In this document: one piece after another, positions 9,139-18,495 of the stretch
Layout of the letters: every line of letters begins with the position of its first letter
How positions within the stretch are numbered: the stretch's first letter is position 1
Assembly: GCA_017885385.1 (NCBI GenBank)
Contig: JAFNGF010000103.1
Coordinates: 1-33,298 of the forward strand
DNA: 33,298 nucleotides
DNA from: Planctomycetota bacterium
Lineage (GTDB): Bacteria; Planctomycetota; Phycisphaerae; Sedimentisphaerales; Anaerobacaceae
Direction of reading: 5' to 3'
Position numbers and translations under genes: made by a program
Notes under the pieces: generated by a model
What the model was told of the DNA's origin: nothing
Database searches by the model: none
Seen by the model: only the letters and a program-made list of their open reading frames with translations

Positions 9139-10398
9139 CTATGTCCCTTCACCGCTGGTTGTAAGATAACCAACCTGCTCGGCGGTAAGTTTGTCTATCT
9201 CAATCGACATTGATTTCAATTTCAGCCTGCTTACCTGCCGCTCTATCTCCGCAGGGACATCATGGACGGCGACAGCAAGTTTGCCCTGGTTTTTTACTAC
9301 ATATTCGGCTTCCAACGCCTGGGTTGAGAAGCTCATATCCATCACGCTTGCCGGATGTCCCTCAGCCGCCGCCAGGTTAATCAACCGCCCCTCAGCGAGC
9401 AGATAAATCCGCTTGTTGTTTTTCAAAACATACTCGTCGACGTGATTTCGGATGCGGCGAGTCACCTTTTTGCTGAGCTTTCTCAGAGCGGGTATATCAA
9501 TCTCAACGTTGAAATGTCCGCTATTGGCTACCACCGCCCTATCTTTCATCACACGGAAATGTTCAGCACGTATGACATTCTTATTGCCGGTCAGTGTCAC
9601 GAACATTTCCCCCATTCTCGCTGCTTGCGCCATGGGCATTACTTCAAAGCCGTCCATAGCTGCCTCAAGGGCCCTGATTGCATCGACTTCTGTAACGGTA
9701 ACGATGGCCCCCATTCCTCTTGCGCGCATAGCAAAGCCTCGGCCACACCAGCCGTAACCTGCCACCACCACTTTTTTGCCGGCCAGAAGGTGTCCGGTCG
9801 CTCGCATAATACCGTCAACCGTCGATTGGCCGGTGCCATAGCGGTTGTCAAATAAATGCTTGGTCGCAGCATCGTTTACCGCGATAACGGGGAACTTTAA
9901 CCTGCCGGCATTTGCCAGCGCCCGCAGACGAAGTACTCCTGTGGTGGTCTCTTCCATACTGGCAATAATCCGGTGGGCTTCTTTTTTTCTGTGGGTGTGC
10001 AGCTCGTTGACCAGGTCCGCGCCATCGTCAAACGTAATGACCGGCTGATGGTCGATAGCTGCGTTTATGTGCTTGTAATAAGTGCTGCGATTTTCCCCGC
10101 AGACAGCAAACACCGGTATTTGATAGTCCTTCACCAGCGAGGCAGCTACGTCGTCCTGGGTGCTGAGCGGATTGGATGCGCACAGCACGACATTGGCCCC
10201 GGCGGCTTTGAGGGTCCTGGCAAGATTAGCCGTCTCGGCGGTTATGTGCAAGCAAGCTGAGACATTCTTGCCCTTTAATGGCTTACTCTCTGCGAACCGC
10301 CTGCGTATCGTCGCCAGAACGGACATATCGTTATCAGCCCACAGAATTCGCTTTTTGCCCTCATTTGCCAAGGATAAGTCTGCTACATCGTACTTCAT
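9139..10398 (-). CDS. ahcY: Adenosylhomocysteinase (S-adenosyl-L-homocysteine hydrolase)
   Basis: VVVAGYGWCGRGFAMRARGMGAIVTVTEVDAIRALEAAMDGFEVMPM, VVANSGHFNVEID, HPASVMDMSFSTQALEAEYV. Confidence 0.95.
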   Translation of the reverse strand: MKYDVADLSLANEGKKRILWADNDMSVLATIRRRFAESKPLKGKNVSACLHITAETANLARTLKAAGANVVLCASNPLSTQDDVAASLVKDYQIPVFAVCGENRSTYYKHINAAIDHQPVITFDDGADLVNELHTHRKKEAHRIIASMEETTTGVLRLRALANAGRLKFPVIAVNDAATKHLFDNRYGTGQSTVDGIMRATGHLLAGKKVVVAGYGWCGRGFAMRARGMGAIVTVTEVDAIRALEAAMDGFEVMPMAQAARMGEMFVTLTGNKNVIRAEHFRVMKDRAVVANSGHFNVEIDIPALRKLSKKVTRRIRNHVDEYVLKNNKRIYLLAEGRLINLAAAEGHPASVMDMSFSTQALEAEYVVKNQGKLAVAVHDVPAEIERQVSRLKLKSMSIEIDKLTAEQVGYLTTSGEGT

Positions 10399-10512
10399 TT
10401 ATGAACCCTTTCCATTCGACAAGCTCAGGATAAGTCAAGAAGCAGTCAAAAATCAGATTCTAAAGCCAACTGCACAGCTTTGCAATCCTTTGTTCCAGCA
10501 AATGCAGATGCA

Positions 10513-10719
10513 GTGTGTGACCAGATTCTATGGCAGGCCCTTGTCATTGCGAGCCCCGACTTGTCGGGGCGCGGCAATCTCAAAACTATCAATGGTAGAG
10601 ATTGCTTCGGTCGCGGAGTTTACCCTGAGCTCAGTCGAAGGGCTCCCTCGCAATGACAATGGGCTATAAGACCCTGTCACGAACGCTGTTATAGGCCGCC
10701 AGAAAAATTAGTCACACAC
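10513..10719. mobile_element. MITE-like nested inverted-repeat element, non-coding
   Basis: Outer arms GTGTGTGAC (10513-10521)/GTCACACAC (10711-10719); inner arms TTGTCATTGCGAG (10541-10553)/CTCGCAATGACAA (10647-10659); inner hairpins CCCCGAC-TT-GTCGGGG and GCAATCTC...GAGATTGC. Confidence 0.6.
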
Positions 10720-10848
10720 CGGGTGCAGGTGACGGCACACTGATGTCCACAGGGAGCATGCGCAGAATGTCGGCTTATTGTGAAATTGGTCCGGCTATGC
10801 TGAAAAAGATAGTCGGGCAGGAATTCCGTAAGAAGAAGGTTTTCGTTT

Positions 10849-10896
10849 ACCCCGCGATTTATCGCGGGGTCCGTCGCCGTACCGGCGACGGCTAAA
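10849..10896. repeat. Double hairpin followed by CTAAAC, 3' of the PilP-like gene
   Basis: ACCCCGCGAT-TT-ATCGCGGGGT (10849-10870) and CCGTCGCCG-TAC-CGGCGACGG (10871-10891) then CTAAAC. Confidence 0.8.
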
Positions 10897-10911
10897 CTAA
10901 TCTGGGCCTAA

Positions 10912-13089
10912 TTAACGCCTGGCTGGACCTCGCTGCTGCATATTCATCTCATCCAGCATCATCATATACTCCTCATCCTGCATACCTTCATATTCTTCCG
11001 GCATCGTTGTGCGCTTTTTGGCTGCGCTGAGCCGGCTATCCCAATCTCTAAAAGGCTGGGGCGGCTCCCGTTGAGCTCTTTGGATGTCATAAAACGCCAC
11101 CAGTATTTGCTCAGGCCAATTTCTCGCCTTAACCGGCATGTGTTCTATGTCCATACCATCATAGGTGTAGAGCATATCATGATAAAGCCTGGGATGTAAT
11201 TGTCCCGGACCGGCCCAATCATTCACAGCTACCGCATCCACTAACACCGCTCCGGTGCCGTAGTCTATTGTCTCAGGCACCACGGGCTTGTCTTTCATAA
11301 GCATCGGAGCACTCATAGCAAAAGCAACTCGGCGGTCTTTGGCGCGTTCCTCCGGCTTTGGAGCCTCGGTTTCTACGACCTTGCCGATAACTTCTCCCGG
11401 CTTTACCCTAAACTCCTGACTGTGCCAGTACCCTAAAACGTATTTGGAGACCTGCACAGTGACAGTCTTAGCCGCTTCTTGTATCTCGTTGGCAAAGAAG
11501 TACAATCTTGCCGGAATATGCACGGCTTGAGTTACGTCAGAAAAATTGCTCCATAGAACAACCTGGTTCTTTTCCGAATTGCCTTGTTTGTTTGTGTTTG
11601 ACGGATTCGCACCGGCTATCGGATTAAAAACCCCCAATCGAATTCTGTACCGGTAGATCTTTTTCGGCTCGACCGTATCATCGTGCCCCCAGAATACCAA
11701 AGGCTCACGCATCTTAGAAAGGTCTGTCCTTCGCGTAATCAGAATATCTTGATAGTCATAATAGACGTCACCTGTCGAAGGTCCGGTTGGAACCGCTCGA
11801 GGATTTAGCAAATAGTCTGCATCGATGTCACTCTGAGCTGGAGTCCTGGACCTCGTCCGGCGGTCTTTGTTGTCATAGACCCCGGTCTGCCCGTAAAGTC
11901 CGGTATCATCGTAAGCTCCCTGGCCTGTTCCGCGATCAACGCGGGTTCTTGTGCGTCTCTCTCTGGTGCCGCGCAGGCCCTCTTGACTCTGGGACCCGGG
12001 GTATGTTGCACCGGGCCCGGTTATCGTGCCCGGCCTGGTTGTGGTGCCCGACCTGGTTGTGGTGCCCGGCCTGGTTGCGGCGCCCGGCTGCGTTGCGAAT
12101 ATGCCGCCGCGCCGATCTTCGGGCCTTTGTCCAAGCTGACGCTCCTCCTCCTGCTTTTTCTCCTCCAGAGCCTTGCGTTTATCCTCCAGCTTTTCTTTCT
12201 TCTGCAAGTCCTCAAACTTTCTGTGCAGTAAAGGAGGGAACCACTCCACATTTGCCGATGCAATCTGATAAGCCATCGGCTGCAGCAAATCCATTCTCAC
12301 TTCAGGATTATCAAATTGAAGCAGTTGCACTTTTATTCCGCCGGGCGGCAGATTCTCTGTGTCCTGCATAACCTCAAACATCTGCTTTCGACTGTCAATT
12401 CTGGCACGAGGAACAGTTTGCCAATCACCCCAGCTACCGTCCTGGAGCAGCTCCTGTCTCTGCAACTGCACGGCGGCAAAGACAGGACTTGCCAGGCATG
12501 GGTCGCGCCACTCGATTGGAACATCCGCGGCTGCAAAACACTTGCGAAACTCATCATATAACGCCGCTACACCAAATTTTCCTTCGACCGTGACCAGATC
12601 GATATCGTTCGGCTCGCTTTTACCCTTATCATAGACATTCTGCTGAGTAACCGGTACGACAGGTACGTAAGCCGCCGCTCGGATATGCCCTACTGCCACG
12701 TCGGTGACACTGCCGATTTCAGGGACCCTGTACGGCGCTCTGCCCGCTACTGCCGTGGAGCTATTGTAGGGCAGAGGCAGAAACAGATTCGTATTGACAT
12801 CTTTTATCGAACAGTCCATCATCGCCAGGAAGCGGTCAACCTGAGGCTCATAAGCCGGCCCTGCTGTGGCCGACTGCTTCAGGTTGAACTCTACTTTCTG
12901 GGCTTGCGTCCTAATGTAAGGGTCGATTTCGCCAGGACTGAATTCCCTCTTTTCGTAAGGGACCATATTGGGGCTAAAGACGACCCGCGTCATCAACAGC
13001 CAGATACACACCAGCCCCACCACGCCCAGAACCACCTTTTCAATATGCTCTTCGAGAAGATTGCTGAGTTTTTTACCTATCAGATTCAT
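10912..13089 (-). CDS. Single-TM protein of PilM-linked cluster (PilP-like by position)
   Basis: N-terminal TM EKVVLGVVGLVCIWLLMTRVVF, long periplasmic-type region with low-complexity R/G/T linker; third gene downstream of PilM-like ORF. Confidence 0.55.
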   Translation of the reverse strand: MNLIGKKLSNLLEEHIEKVVLGVVGLVCIWLLMTRVVFSPNMVPYEKREFSPGEIDPYIRTQAQKVEFNLKQSATAGPAYEPQVDRFLAMMDCSIKDVNTNLFLPLPYNSSTAVAGRAPYRVPEIGSVTDVAVGHIRAAAYVPVVPVTQQNVYDKGKSEPNDIDLVTVEGKFGVAALYDEFRKCFAAADVPIEWRDPCLASPVFAAVQLQRQELLQDGSWGDWQTVPRARIDSRKQMFEVMQDTENLPPGGIKVQLLQFDNPEVRMDLLQPMAYQIASANVEWFPPLLHRKFEDLQKKEKLEDKRKALEEKKQEEERQLGQRPEDRRGGIFATQPGAATRPGTTTRSGTTTRPGTITGPGATYPGSQSQEGLRGTRERRTRTRVDRGTGQGAYDDTGLYGQTGVYDNKDRRTRSRTPAQSDIDADYLLNPRAVPTGPSTGDVYYDYQDILITRRTDLSKMREPLVFWGHDDTVEPKKIYRYRIRLGVFNPIAGANPSNTNKQGNSEKNQVVLWSNFSDVTQAVHIPARLYFFANEIQEAAKTVTVQVSKYVLGYWHSQEFRVKPGEVIGKVVETEAPKPEERAKDRRVAFAMSAPMLMKDKPVVPETIDYGTGAVLVDAVAVNDWAGPGQLHPRLYHDMLYTYDGMDIEHMPVKARNWPEQILVAFYDIQRAQREPPQPFRDWDSRLSAAKKRTTMPEEYEGMQDEEYMMMLDEMNMQQRGPARR
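12008..12097. repeat. 18-bp tandem repeat, 5 units, encoding TRPGTT-type hexapeptides
   Basis: Units gtgcccggcctggttgtg / gtgcccgacctggttgtg / gtgcccggcctggttgcg plus two diverged outer units. Confidence 0.85.
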
Positions 13090-13138
13090 ATTTGGCGTCT
13101 CTCATCTCAACTCCATAGGTTTTCAGTTTTTCGCCCCA

Positions 13139-14461
13139 TTACCGTTTGCCCGTTTGGATCTCCGCCTTTAGTTCATCTTTGATCGCTTGGGGCTTAATCG
13201 GCTCGTAGGCCGCCTTATTAAATACGTATTCGCCGATCAAATCCAGCTCCACCGCGGCATCTTCACCATAACGATAGTAATAATGGTCCTGGCTTTCCGG
13301 GTCAACGGCCTTGATGGTGCTTTCCAAGATCGTTATCTGATTATGCTTAAAAGTCTGCTCAGGACCCTCTTCGAAATAACCCTTGAACTTATGCTGCCTG
13401 GCACTGCACAGCTCCTTCATAAAAGGCAGAACTGCGCTGACGCCAACCACAGCCCGGACGCGGAAATGAATTACGTCAATATAACCGTCGCAATACCTTT
13501 GCGTGCAGGGCACGATAAGTGCATCTCCAACCGAACGGACATACCGAGGCTTCTCGACCGTATCTGTCTGCTTGGAGCCTCTTCTGAACCCTGTATAAGC
13601 GCCCCTGCGCCTGCCGTCGCCCAGACTAAAACTTACGTTGATAAGTCGTTTGACCGGCGAGGTGAACACACTTTTTGAGCCGGAGTTCATAGAGTTGACC
13701 GTATTGACAACATCTTCGGTGACCCAGTAACCTAATTGCCAATACCAGCAGTCCTTGACCGCCTCGTCTGCACCTGAATATTTGTACGCTGCCCAGAATT
13801 CGTATCCGCTCAAATCAGTCGCAAGAGTGTAAACGGACGCGGATTTGGCCCTCTCAAGGCAAATCTCTTCTACTATTGTACGGTTGATCTCAGCCGCCTT
13901 TCCAAAGCCATATCCCAAGTACGGCATGGTTTGAGAACTTCTGCCATATAGTGACGCTCTGCCAGCTCCTGCCCCTGTACGCGAACCGGTAGGCGACCGC
14001 TCCAGACTTCTGTCGATCTCGCCTTTGGTAGGGGGGGCGCCGGCTTTTGCCTCGGCCAACAGCCGGTCCACCGACTCACGAAACCGCTGACCAAATTTCT
14101 CGAAAATCAAAGCGGAGGTGGAACGAACATTCGGATCAAGGAATATCTCGTAACTTAATAGCTCTCTCTTAGTCGTTTGCTCTGCCAGCAAAGCTATTTG
14201 GTTGGCGTCCTGGGCATACCGCTCGTGATATTTTTCCTTCTGCTCCAACTGCTCGCGCGGAACAACCTCTATGCTCTGGATGCTTTTTCCCTTATTGACA
14301 CTGTCACTTTCAATTTGCTGCTTGAGCCTGCCGCTGAGCAACTGGTTTGGAATAAAAAGAACTACGGCCACAAGCCCTATTCCAATCGGCAGCAACAGCG
14401 ACGAATTAGTCCTGATGACACTCAATTTTTTTACAAGGTCTTTGAAATTGGGGATATTCAT
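13139..14461 (-). CDS. Single-TM coiled-coil protein of PilM-linked cluster (PilO-like by topology/position)
   Basis: Short cytoplasmic N-terminus, TM LLLPIGIGLVAVVLFIPNQLL, then charged coiled-coil; located between PilM-like and PilP-like ORFs. Confidence 0.5.
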   Translation of the reverse strand: MNIPNFKDLVKKLSVIRTNSSLLLPIGIGLVAVVLFIPNQLLSGRLKQQIESDSVNKGKSIQSIEVVPREQLEQKEKYHERYAQDANQIALLAEQTTKRELLSYEIFLDPNVRSTSALIFEKFGQRFRESVDRLLAEAKAGAPPTKGEIDRSLERSPTGSRTGAGAGRASLYGRSSQTMPYLGYGFGKAAEINRTIVEEICLERAKSASVYTLATDLSGYEFWAAYKYSGADEAVKDCWYWQLGYWVTEDVVNTVNSMNSGSKSVFTSPVKRLINVSFSLGDGRRRGAYTGFRRGSKQTDTVEKPRYVRSVGDALIVPCTQRYCDGYIDVIHFRVRAVVGVSAVLPFMKELCSARQHKFKGYFEEGPEQTFKHNQITILESTIKAVDPESQDHYYYRYGEDAAVELDLIGEYVFNKAAYEPIKPQAIKDELKAEIQTGKR

Positions 14462-14479
14462 TTTTGACTCACCAATCTG

Positions 14480-16777
14480 CTAAAACTCCGGAATGTCCAA
14501 TGACTTTCTTTTGCTTTTCTCTGTGGTAGTAGATGGGGCGCGCTGAATAAGCGGGCCTTGCGCACGCAGCACAGTCGCGCTGGCAGGTGGCTCAGGCGGT
14601 TTGGGCGCCTCTTTCCAAACAAACTTGGCATTTAACACAAACCAATGGTCGTTGACCTCATACACCGGCTGGCCACGATCCAGCTTCGGCTGTCCGTATT
14701 GGTCTAATACAGCCAGCTTGTTGATAACCTCCTTTGTCATAGGATCCAGCAGAATTCTTGTGCCCGTAGTGGCGAGCTCAGGGGCTTTTGCGGCAAATCT
14801 GACATCCAGAACACCCACGCCCGCAGGCACTCCGATCTCCAAATCTACCGGCTCATAGTGCAGGTCAAAATGGTTGACATCGGTTCGCTCGTACAGCTTA
14901 AACGGACTGTTGCCGTCGGCAACCATCTCGTCCAGGTGCAACAGGCGAGTGACAAGCCCCCACCTGCTCGGCTGACCTTCCGCCCCCGCAGGATCAAGCA
15001 ATTCACCTATGTTTTTGTACGGGCTGTAGCCGACTATGGTCACCACAAATCCAGATTTCTTCTCCTCTTTTTTAGCTGCTCCCTGTCCTGCCAGCCACGG
15101 CGCGTAGGTGCCTTGGGCGCCCCTCTCACCCATCATTGCGGACTCCTCCATCATCGCCATATATTCCTCGTCCATCTGATCCTCACCCGTCTGTATGGGG
15201 GAGCCCCTTCTCATCGTGGCTGTAACGCCGAACTTCGCCTTGGCAAGGTTGTCTGAAAAGTAAGCAGACATCTCCGTTATAAATACCTGTTTTCGCTCCT
15301 TCCGCGGAATCTGCACAATCGCTTCAACATCGCCTTTGGCAAAAGCCTCGTAGAGCACCTTCTGCTCGGGGTTGTTCTTAGCGTTGGGTAAGACCGACAT
15401 TACGGCCTCGTGCAGGTGCGGAACTACCTCACGATACTCAAAAGGCTTACTCGCTTTTTCTATTTTCTCTTTATAGGTGGAACTTTCGGTCTCCAGCTCC
15501 TTTATATTCCTACTCACATCCGTAGCTTGGCTCACTATATGGCCTATCTCCTGCCGGATTGGGCTGTTTTTCGCATAACTAACCTTATCCAGAGCAGTTC
15601 TAGCCAGGCACAGCAATGAAACCACAAGCACCAGGCAAGCGGCGGCGATGAAGTACCTGCGTTTGCTGGCCCAGGCCATCGACCGTGCGATACTACGCGG
15701 CAGCAGATTGCTTTCAATCCGGGCAAGGCCCAGAGCCTGCAAAGCAAGGCCGTAGACCACTCCAAAGTCGCAGACGTTCTCGTGGAATTTCGCCGCTGAA
15801 ACCGCCGGGCCCATCGCCAGCCTCTTAAATGCGTCCGGCCTTTCCACCGGTATCTGCAAAGTCTGCTGCAAGTACTTTAACAAGCCCCGCAGCTTTGTCC
15901 CTCCACCAACAGCGATAACCTGTGAGAACTTAGTGTTCGCATTGGCACTGGTGTAAAAGCCCAGCGACCGCTGAACTTCAGAGGCAAGGTCTGTAAAGAC
16001 CGGCCTCATAGCCTGAAATATCTGCCGGGCATACTTGCTCATCGGCGAGGTCCGCTTCAGTTTTTCAGCCTTTTCAAAGTTGAGCTTAAATGCTTCAGCT
16101 ATCGCCTTGGTAAAAGCGTTGCCCCCTATCAGAATACACCTTTGCCAAACCGTTGATTTTGTGCAGACAACCAAGTCGGTGTTTTCGGCGCCAATATTAA
16201 GAATGACAACTGCTCTATTATCGGAACCGAACAAATCCGGACGGTCATACAACAGGTAATTGTATAGAGCCATTGGCGCCATCTGAACATAGCTAACCTG
16301 CAGTTCCTCTCTGCTGAAATGTTCCAACGCCGAGTTGACAACCTCATTTTTAATGGCAAAAATGCCTACTTTCTTTTCGGGAGTGTCGGATTCTGTCATC
16401 AACTGCCAGTCCCACTGCACATCGTTGATGTCAAAAGGAATCTGCTGGACGGCCTCAAACCTGACAATCTCAGGAATGCGCTTCTGCTCAACCGGCGGCA
16501 GGTTCACAAAACGCGCAAAACTATTCTGGCTCGGCACAGAAATGATTATCTCCTCGTCTTCGCCCAGCTCGCTGCGCTGCACAAACTGGCGCAAGCTCAA
16601 CGCGGTCAGCTCATCTCGTTCGGCAGCTTTGATACCGCTTCCAGAAAGGATTTTCCCGTGCTGGATATTGTCGAAGCCGATCACCTGCGCCACTCCGCCG
16701 ACAACCGCCAAATGCAGCGCTTTAAGGGAATTATTGCCCAAATCTATTGCCCAAACTGTGTCTGATGGTAACGCCAT
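14480..16777 (-). CDS. pilM: Type IV pilus assembly protein PilM-like, with C-terminal TM/coiled-coil (PilN-like) extension
   Basis: TVWAIDLGNNSLKALHLA, ISVPSQNSFARFVNLPPVEQKRIPEIVRFEAVQQIPFDINDVQWDWQ, VILNIGAENTDLVV, VIAVGGGTKLRGL; TM YFIAAACLVLVVSLLCLA near residue 375. Confidence 0.8.
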   Translation of the reverse strand: MALPSDTVWAIDLGNNSLKALHLAVVGGVAQVIGFDNIQHGKILSGSGIKAAERDELTALSLRQFVQRSELGEDEEIIISVPSQNSFARFVNLPPVEQKRIPEIVRFEAVQQIPFDINDVQWDWQLMTESDTPEKKVGIFAIKNEVVNSALEHFSREELQVSYVQMAPMALYNYLLYDRPDLFGSDNRAVVILNIGAENTDLVVCTKSTVWQRCILIGGNAFTKAIAEAFKLNFEKAEKLKRTSPMSKYARQIFQAMRPVFTDLASEVQRSLGFYTSANANTKFSQVIAVGGGTKLRGLLKYLQQTLQIPVERPDAFKRLAMGPAVSAAKFHENVCDFGVVYGLALQALGLARIESNLLPRSIARSMAWASKRRYFIAAACLVLVVSLLCLARTALDKVSYAKNSPIRQEIGHIVSQATDVSRNIKELETESSTYKEKIEKASKPFEYREVVPHLHEAVMSVLPNAKNNPEQKVLYEAFAKGDVEAIVQIPRKERKQVFITEMSAYFSDNLAKAKFGVTATMRRGSPIQTGEDQMDEEYMAMMEESAMMGERGAQGTYAPWLAGQGAAKKEEKKSGFVVTIVGYSPYKNIGELLDPAGAEGQPSRWGLVTRLLHLDEMVADGNSPFKLYERTDVNHFDLHYEPVDLEIGVPAGVGVLDVRFAAKAPELATTGTRILLDPMTKEVINKLAVLDQYGQPKLDRGQPVYEVNDHWFVLNAKFVWKEAPKPPEPPASATVLRAQGPLIQRAPSTTTEKSKRKSLDIPEF

Positions 16778-16857
16778 GACAAACCTCCTGCTTTATCTGA
16801 CCGCGCTCGACTAACTTGTAAATAAGGACCAAAAACTGTAAATTATTGTATCATACT

Positions 16858-18255
16858 ATGATGACCTTTTCTATCGATACCCTTGGCTGTAAAGTTAATC
16901 AATACGAAAGTCAGCAGATTCGGGAGCTGCTCGAACGCCTCGGTCTCGAACAAGTCCAGACGTTCGACAAACCCGACGTGGTAGTTGTCAATACCTGCTG
17001 CGTGACCCACATCGCTTCTGCCAAGAGCCGACAATACATTCGCAAAGCCCAAAAGCTAAGTCCTGATAGCGCCGTCGTTGTATGCGGCTGCCTACCTACC
17101 GTCAAAATAGGCGAGCTGCACAACTTGAATGAAAATGTCCACCTTGTCACAAACAGGGACGAGCTTGCTGGTGCACTGCTGCAAATAGTCACCGGCAAAG
17201 TCCTCGCCTGTAACTGCCAGGCCCTGCGATACCGGCCCACATTCACAATTAAATCAGAAAACGTCGCTAAAGTCAAGCGTAAAAACGAGTTGCCTTTTTC
17301 CGCTACCCTTAAACCCCTAAGCTCATTCAAAGGCCAAACCCGAGCTTTTCTCAAGGTTCAAGATGGCTGTGATGGATATTGCACCTATTGTATTATACCC
17401 CAGGTTCGCCCCTTTGTTCATAACAAGTCACCTGCAGCTATTTTACAGGAAGCGCAGGCCCTTATTAAGGATGCGCATAAGGAAATTGTCGTTACAGGAA
17501 TTTTCCTCGGCGCTTACGGCCAGCCCACCGTCAGGCGAAAAGACTGGCCCAACGGGCAAAATGATAAACTGGCAGATTTGCTCGACAAACTGGCTGAAAT
17601 ACCTGGCCTGGCAAGGATAAGATTAAGCTCACTTGAGCCGGCTGACGTCACGCCCCGCTTACTCGATAGTTTCTGCGAACATCGTAACATTATGCCGCAT
17701 CTGCACTTGTCGCTCCAGTCCGGCTCAAATGCGATCCTGAAGAAAATGGCCCGCCAGTACAACGCCGATGAGTTTCTTGAGAAGGTCGAGTTAATTAAGT
17801 CCCGGCTGGGCAGGCCCGCTATCAGTACTGATATCATCGTTGGGTTTCCTGGTGAGAAGGACGCCGACTTTGAGCAGACTGTTAAAATAGCTAAAGATGT
17901 GGGCTTTGCCAAGATGCACGTCTTTGCCTTTTCGCCGCGAAAAGGCACCGCCGCAGCAGTAATGCAAGACAAGATAGACCCTAAAGTTATAAAAGAACGC
18001 TCGAAAATCCTGCGTGATTTAGACGCCCAACTCCAAAGAGAATTCCGCCAGCAATTTGTCGGCGAAACCGCAACGGTCCTGATAGAAAACGGGACGGGCC
18101 AGCCACATGGCCGAGCCGAGAGATACTTCATGGTCTATCTAAAGAACCCCTCGCAACAAGTTAAGAGGAATGATCTGGTTACTGCCAAGCTGCTCGAAAA
18201 TAGAGAAAATGGCGTAACTGGCGAAGTTCTCGCCGAGGTCAATCCGCACCTTTGA
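16858..18255 (+). CDS. mtaB: tRNA (N6-threonylcarbamoyladenosine(37)-C2)-methylthiotransferase MtaB
   Basis: TLGCKVNQYES, VVVNTCCVTHIASAKSRQYIRKA, VQDGCDGYCTYCIIPQVR (CxxxCxxC), LHLSLQSGS. ORF track start 16846 is TTG; ATG at 16858 preferred. Confidence 0.92.
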   Translation: MMTFSIDTLGCKVNQYESQQIRELLERLGLEQVQTFDKPDVVVVNTCCVTHIASAKSRQYIRKAQKLSPDSAVVVCGCLPTVKIGELHNLNENVHLVTNRDELAGALLQIVTGKVLACNCQALRYRPTFTIKSENVAKVKRKNELPFSATLKPLSSFKGQTRAFLKVQDGCDGYCTYCIIPQVRPFVHNKSPAAILQEAQALIKDAHKEIVVTGIFLGAYGQPTVRRKDWPNGQNDKLADLLDKLAEIPGLARIRLSSLEPADVTPRLLDSFCEHRNIMPHLHLSLQSGSNAILKKMARQYNADEFLEKVELIKSRLGRPAISTDIIVGFPGEKDADFEQTVKIAKDVGFAKMHVFAFSPRKGTAAAVMQDKIDPKVIKERSKILRDLDAQLQREFRQQFVGETATVLIENGTGQPHGRAERYFMVYLKNPSQQVKRNDLVTAKLLENRENGVTGEVLAEVNPHL

Positions 18256-18420
18256 CTTGGTCCTTCCACTGCCCAGCAGATAGCGGTTTTCAGCATTAAA
18301 AACGGGGGATGAGTATCCGGTATCGGGGATAAATTTTGGACACCTGGTTTTTAAGACTTTTCTGCAAAATTTTTGTAAGTGCTTGAGGCACAAGGGCATA
18401 AGTGCAAAAGCGAAAGAGTT

Positions 18421-18495
18421 CAAAAATGAGCAAAAATGCGCAGAAATGGACAGAATTGCGCAGGTTTTGAGCAGAAATGATCAAGAAATGCGCAC
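18421..18495. repeat. Degenerate direct repeats of AAAATGCGCAGAAATG type
   Basis: caaaaatgagcaaaaatgcgcagaaatggacagaattgcgcaggttttgagcagaaatgatcaagaaatgcgcac. Confidence 0.5.

Noticed and set aside
12008-12097. Possible CRISPR-like repeat
   Set aside because: Direct head-to-tail 18-bp tandem repeat in frame within a coding sequence, no spacers.
11787-12371. 194-aa plus-strand ORF with repetitive PAWLWCPTWLWCPAWL
   Set aside because: Antisense translation of the 18-bp minisatellite in the PilP-like gene.
18421-18495. Possible CRISPR array from regularly recurring AAATG-containing repeats
   Set aside because: Repeat units are short and degenerate, spacing is irregular, there are no unique spacers and no cas genes.
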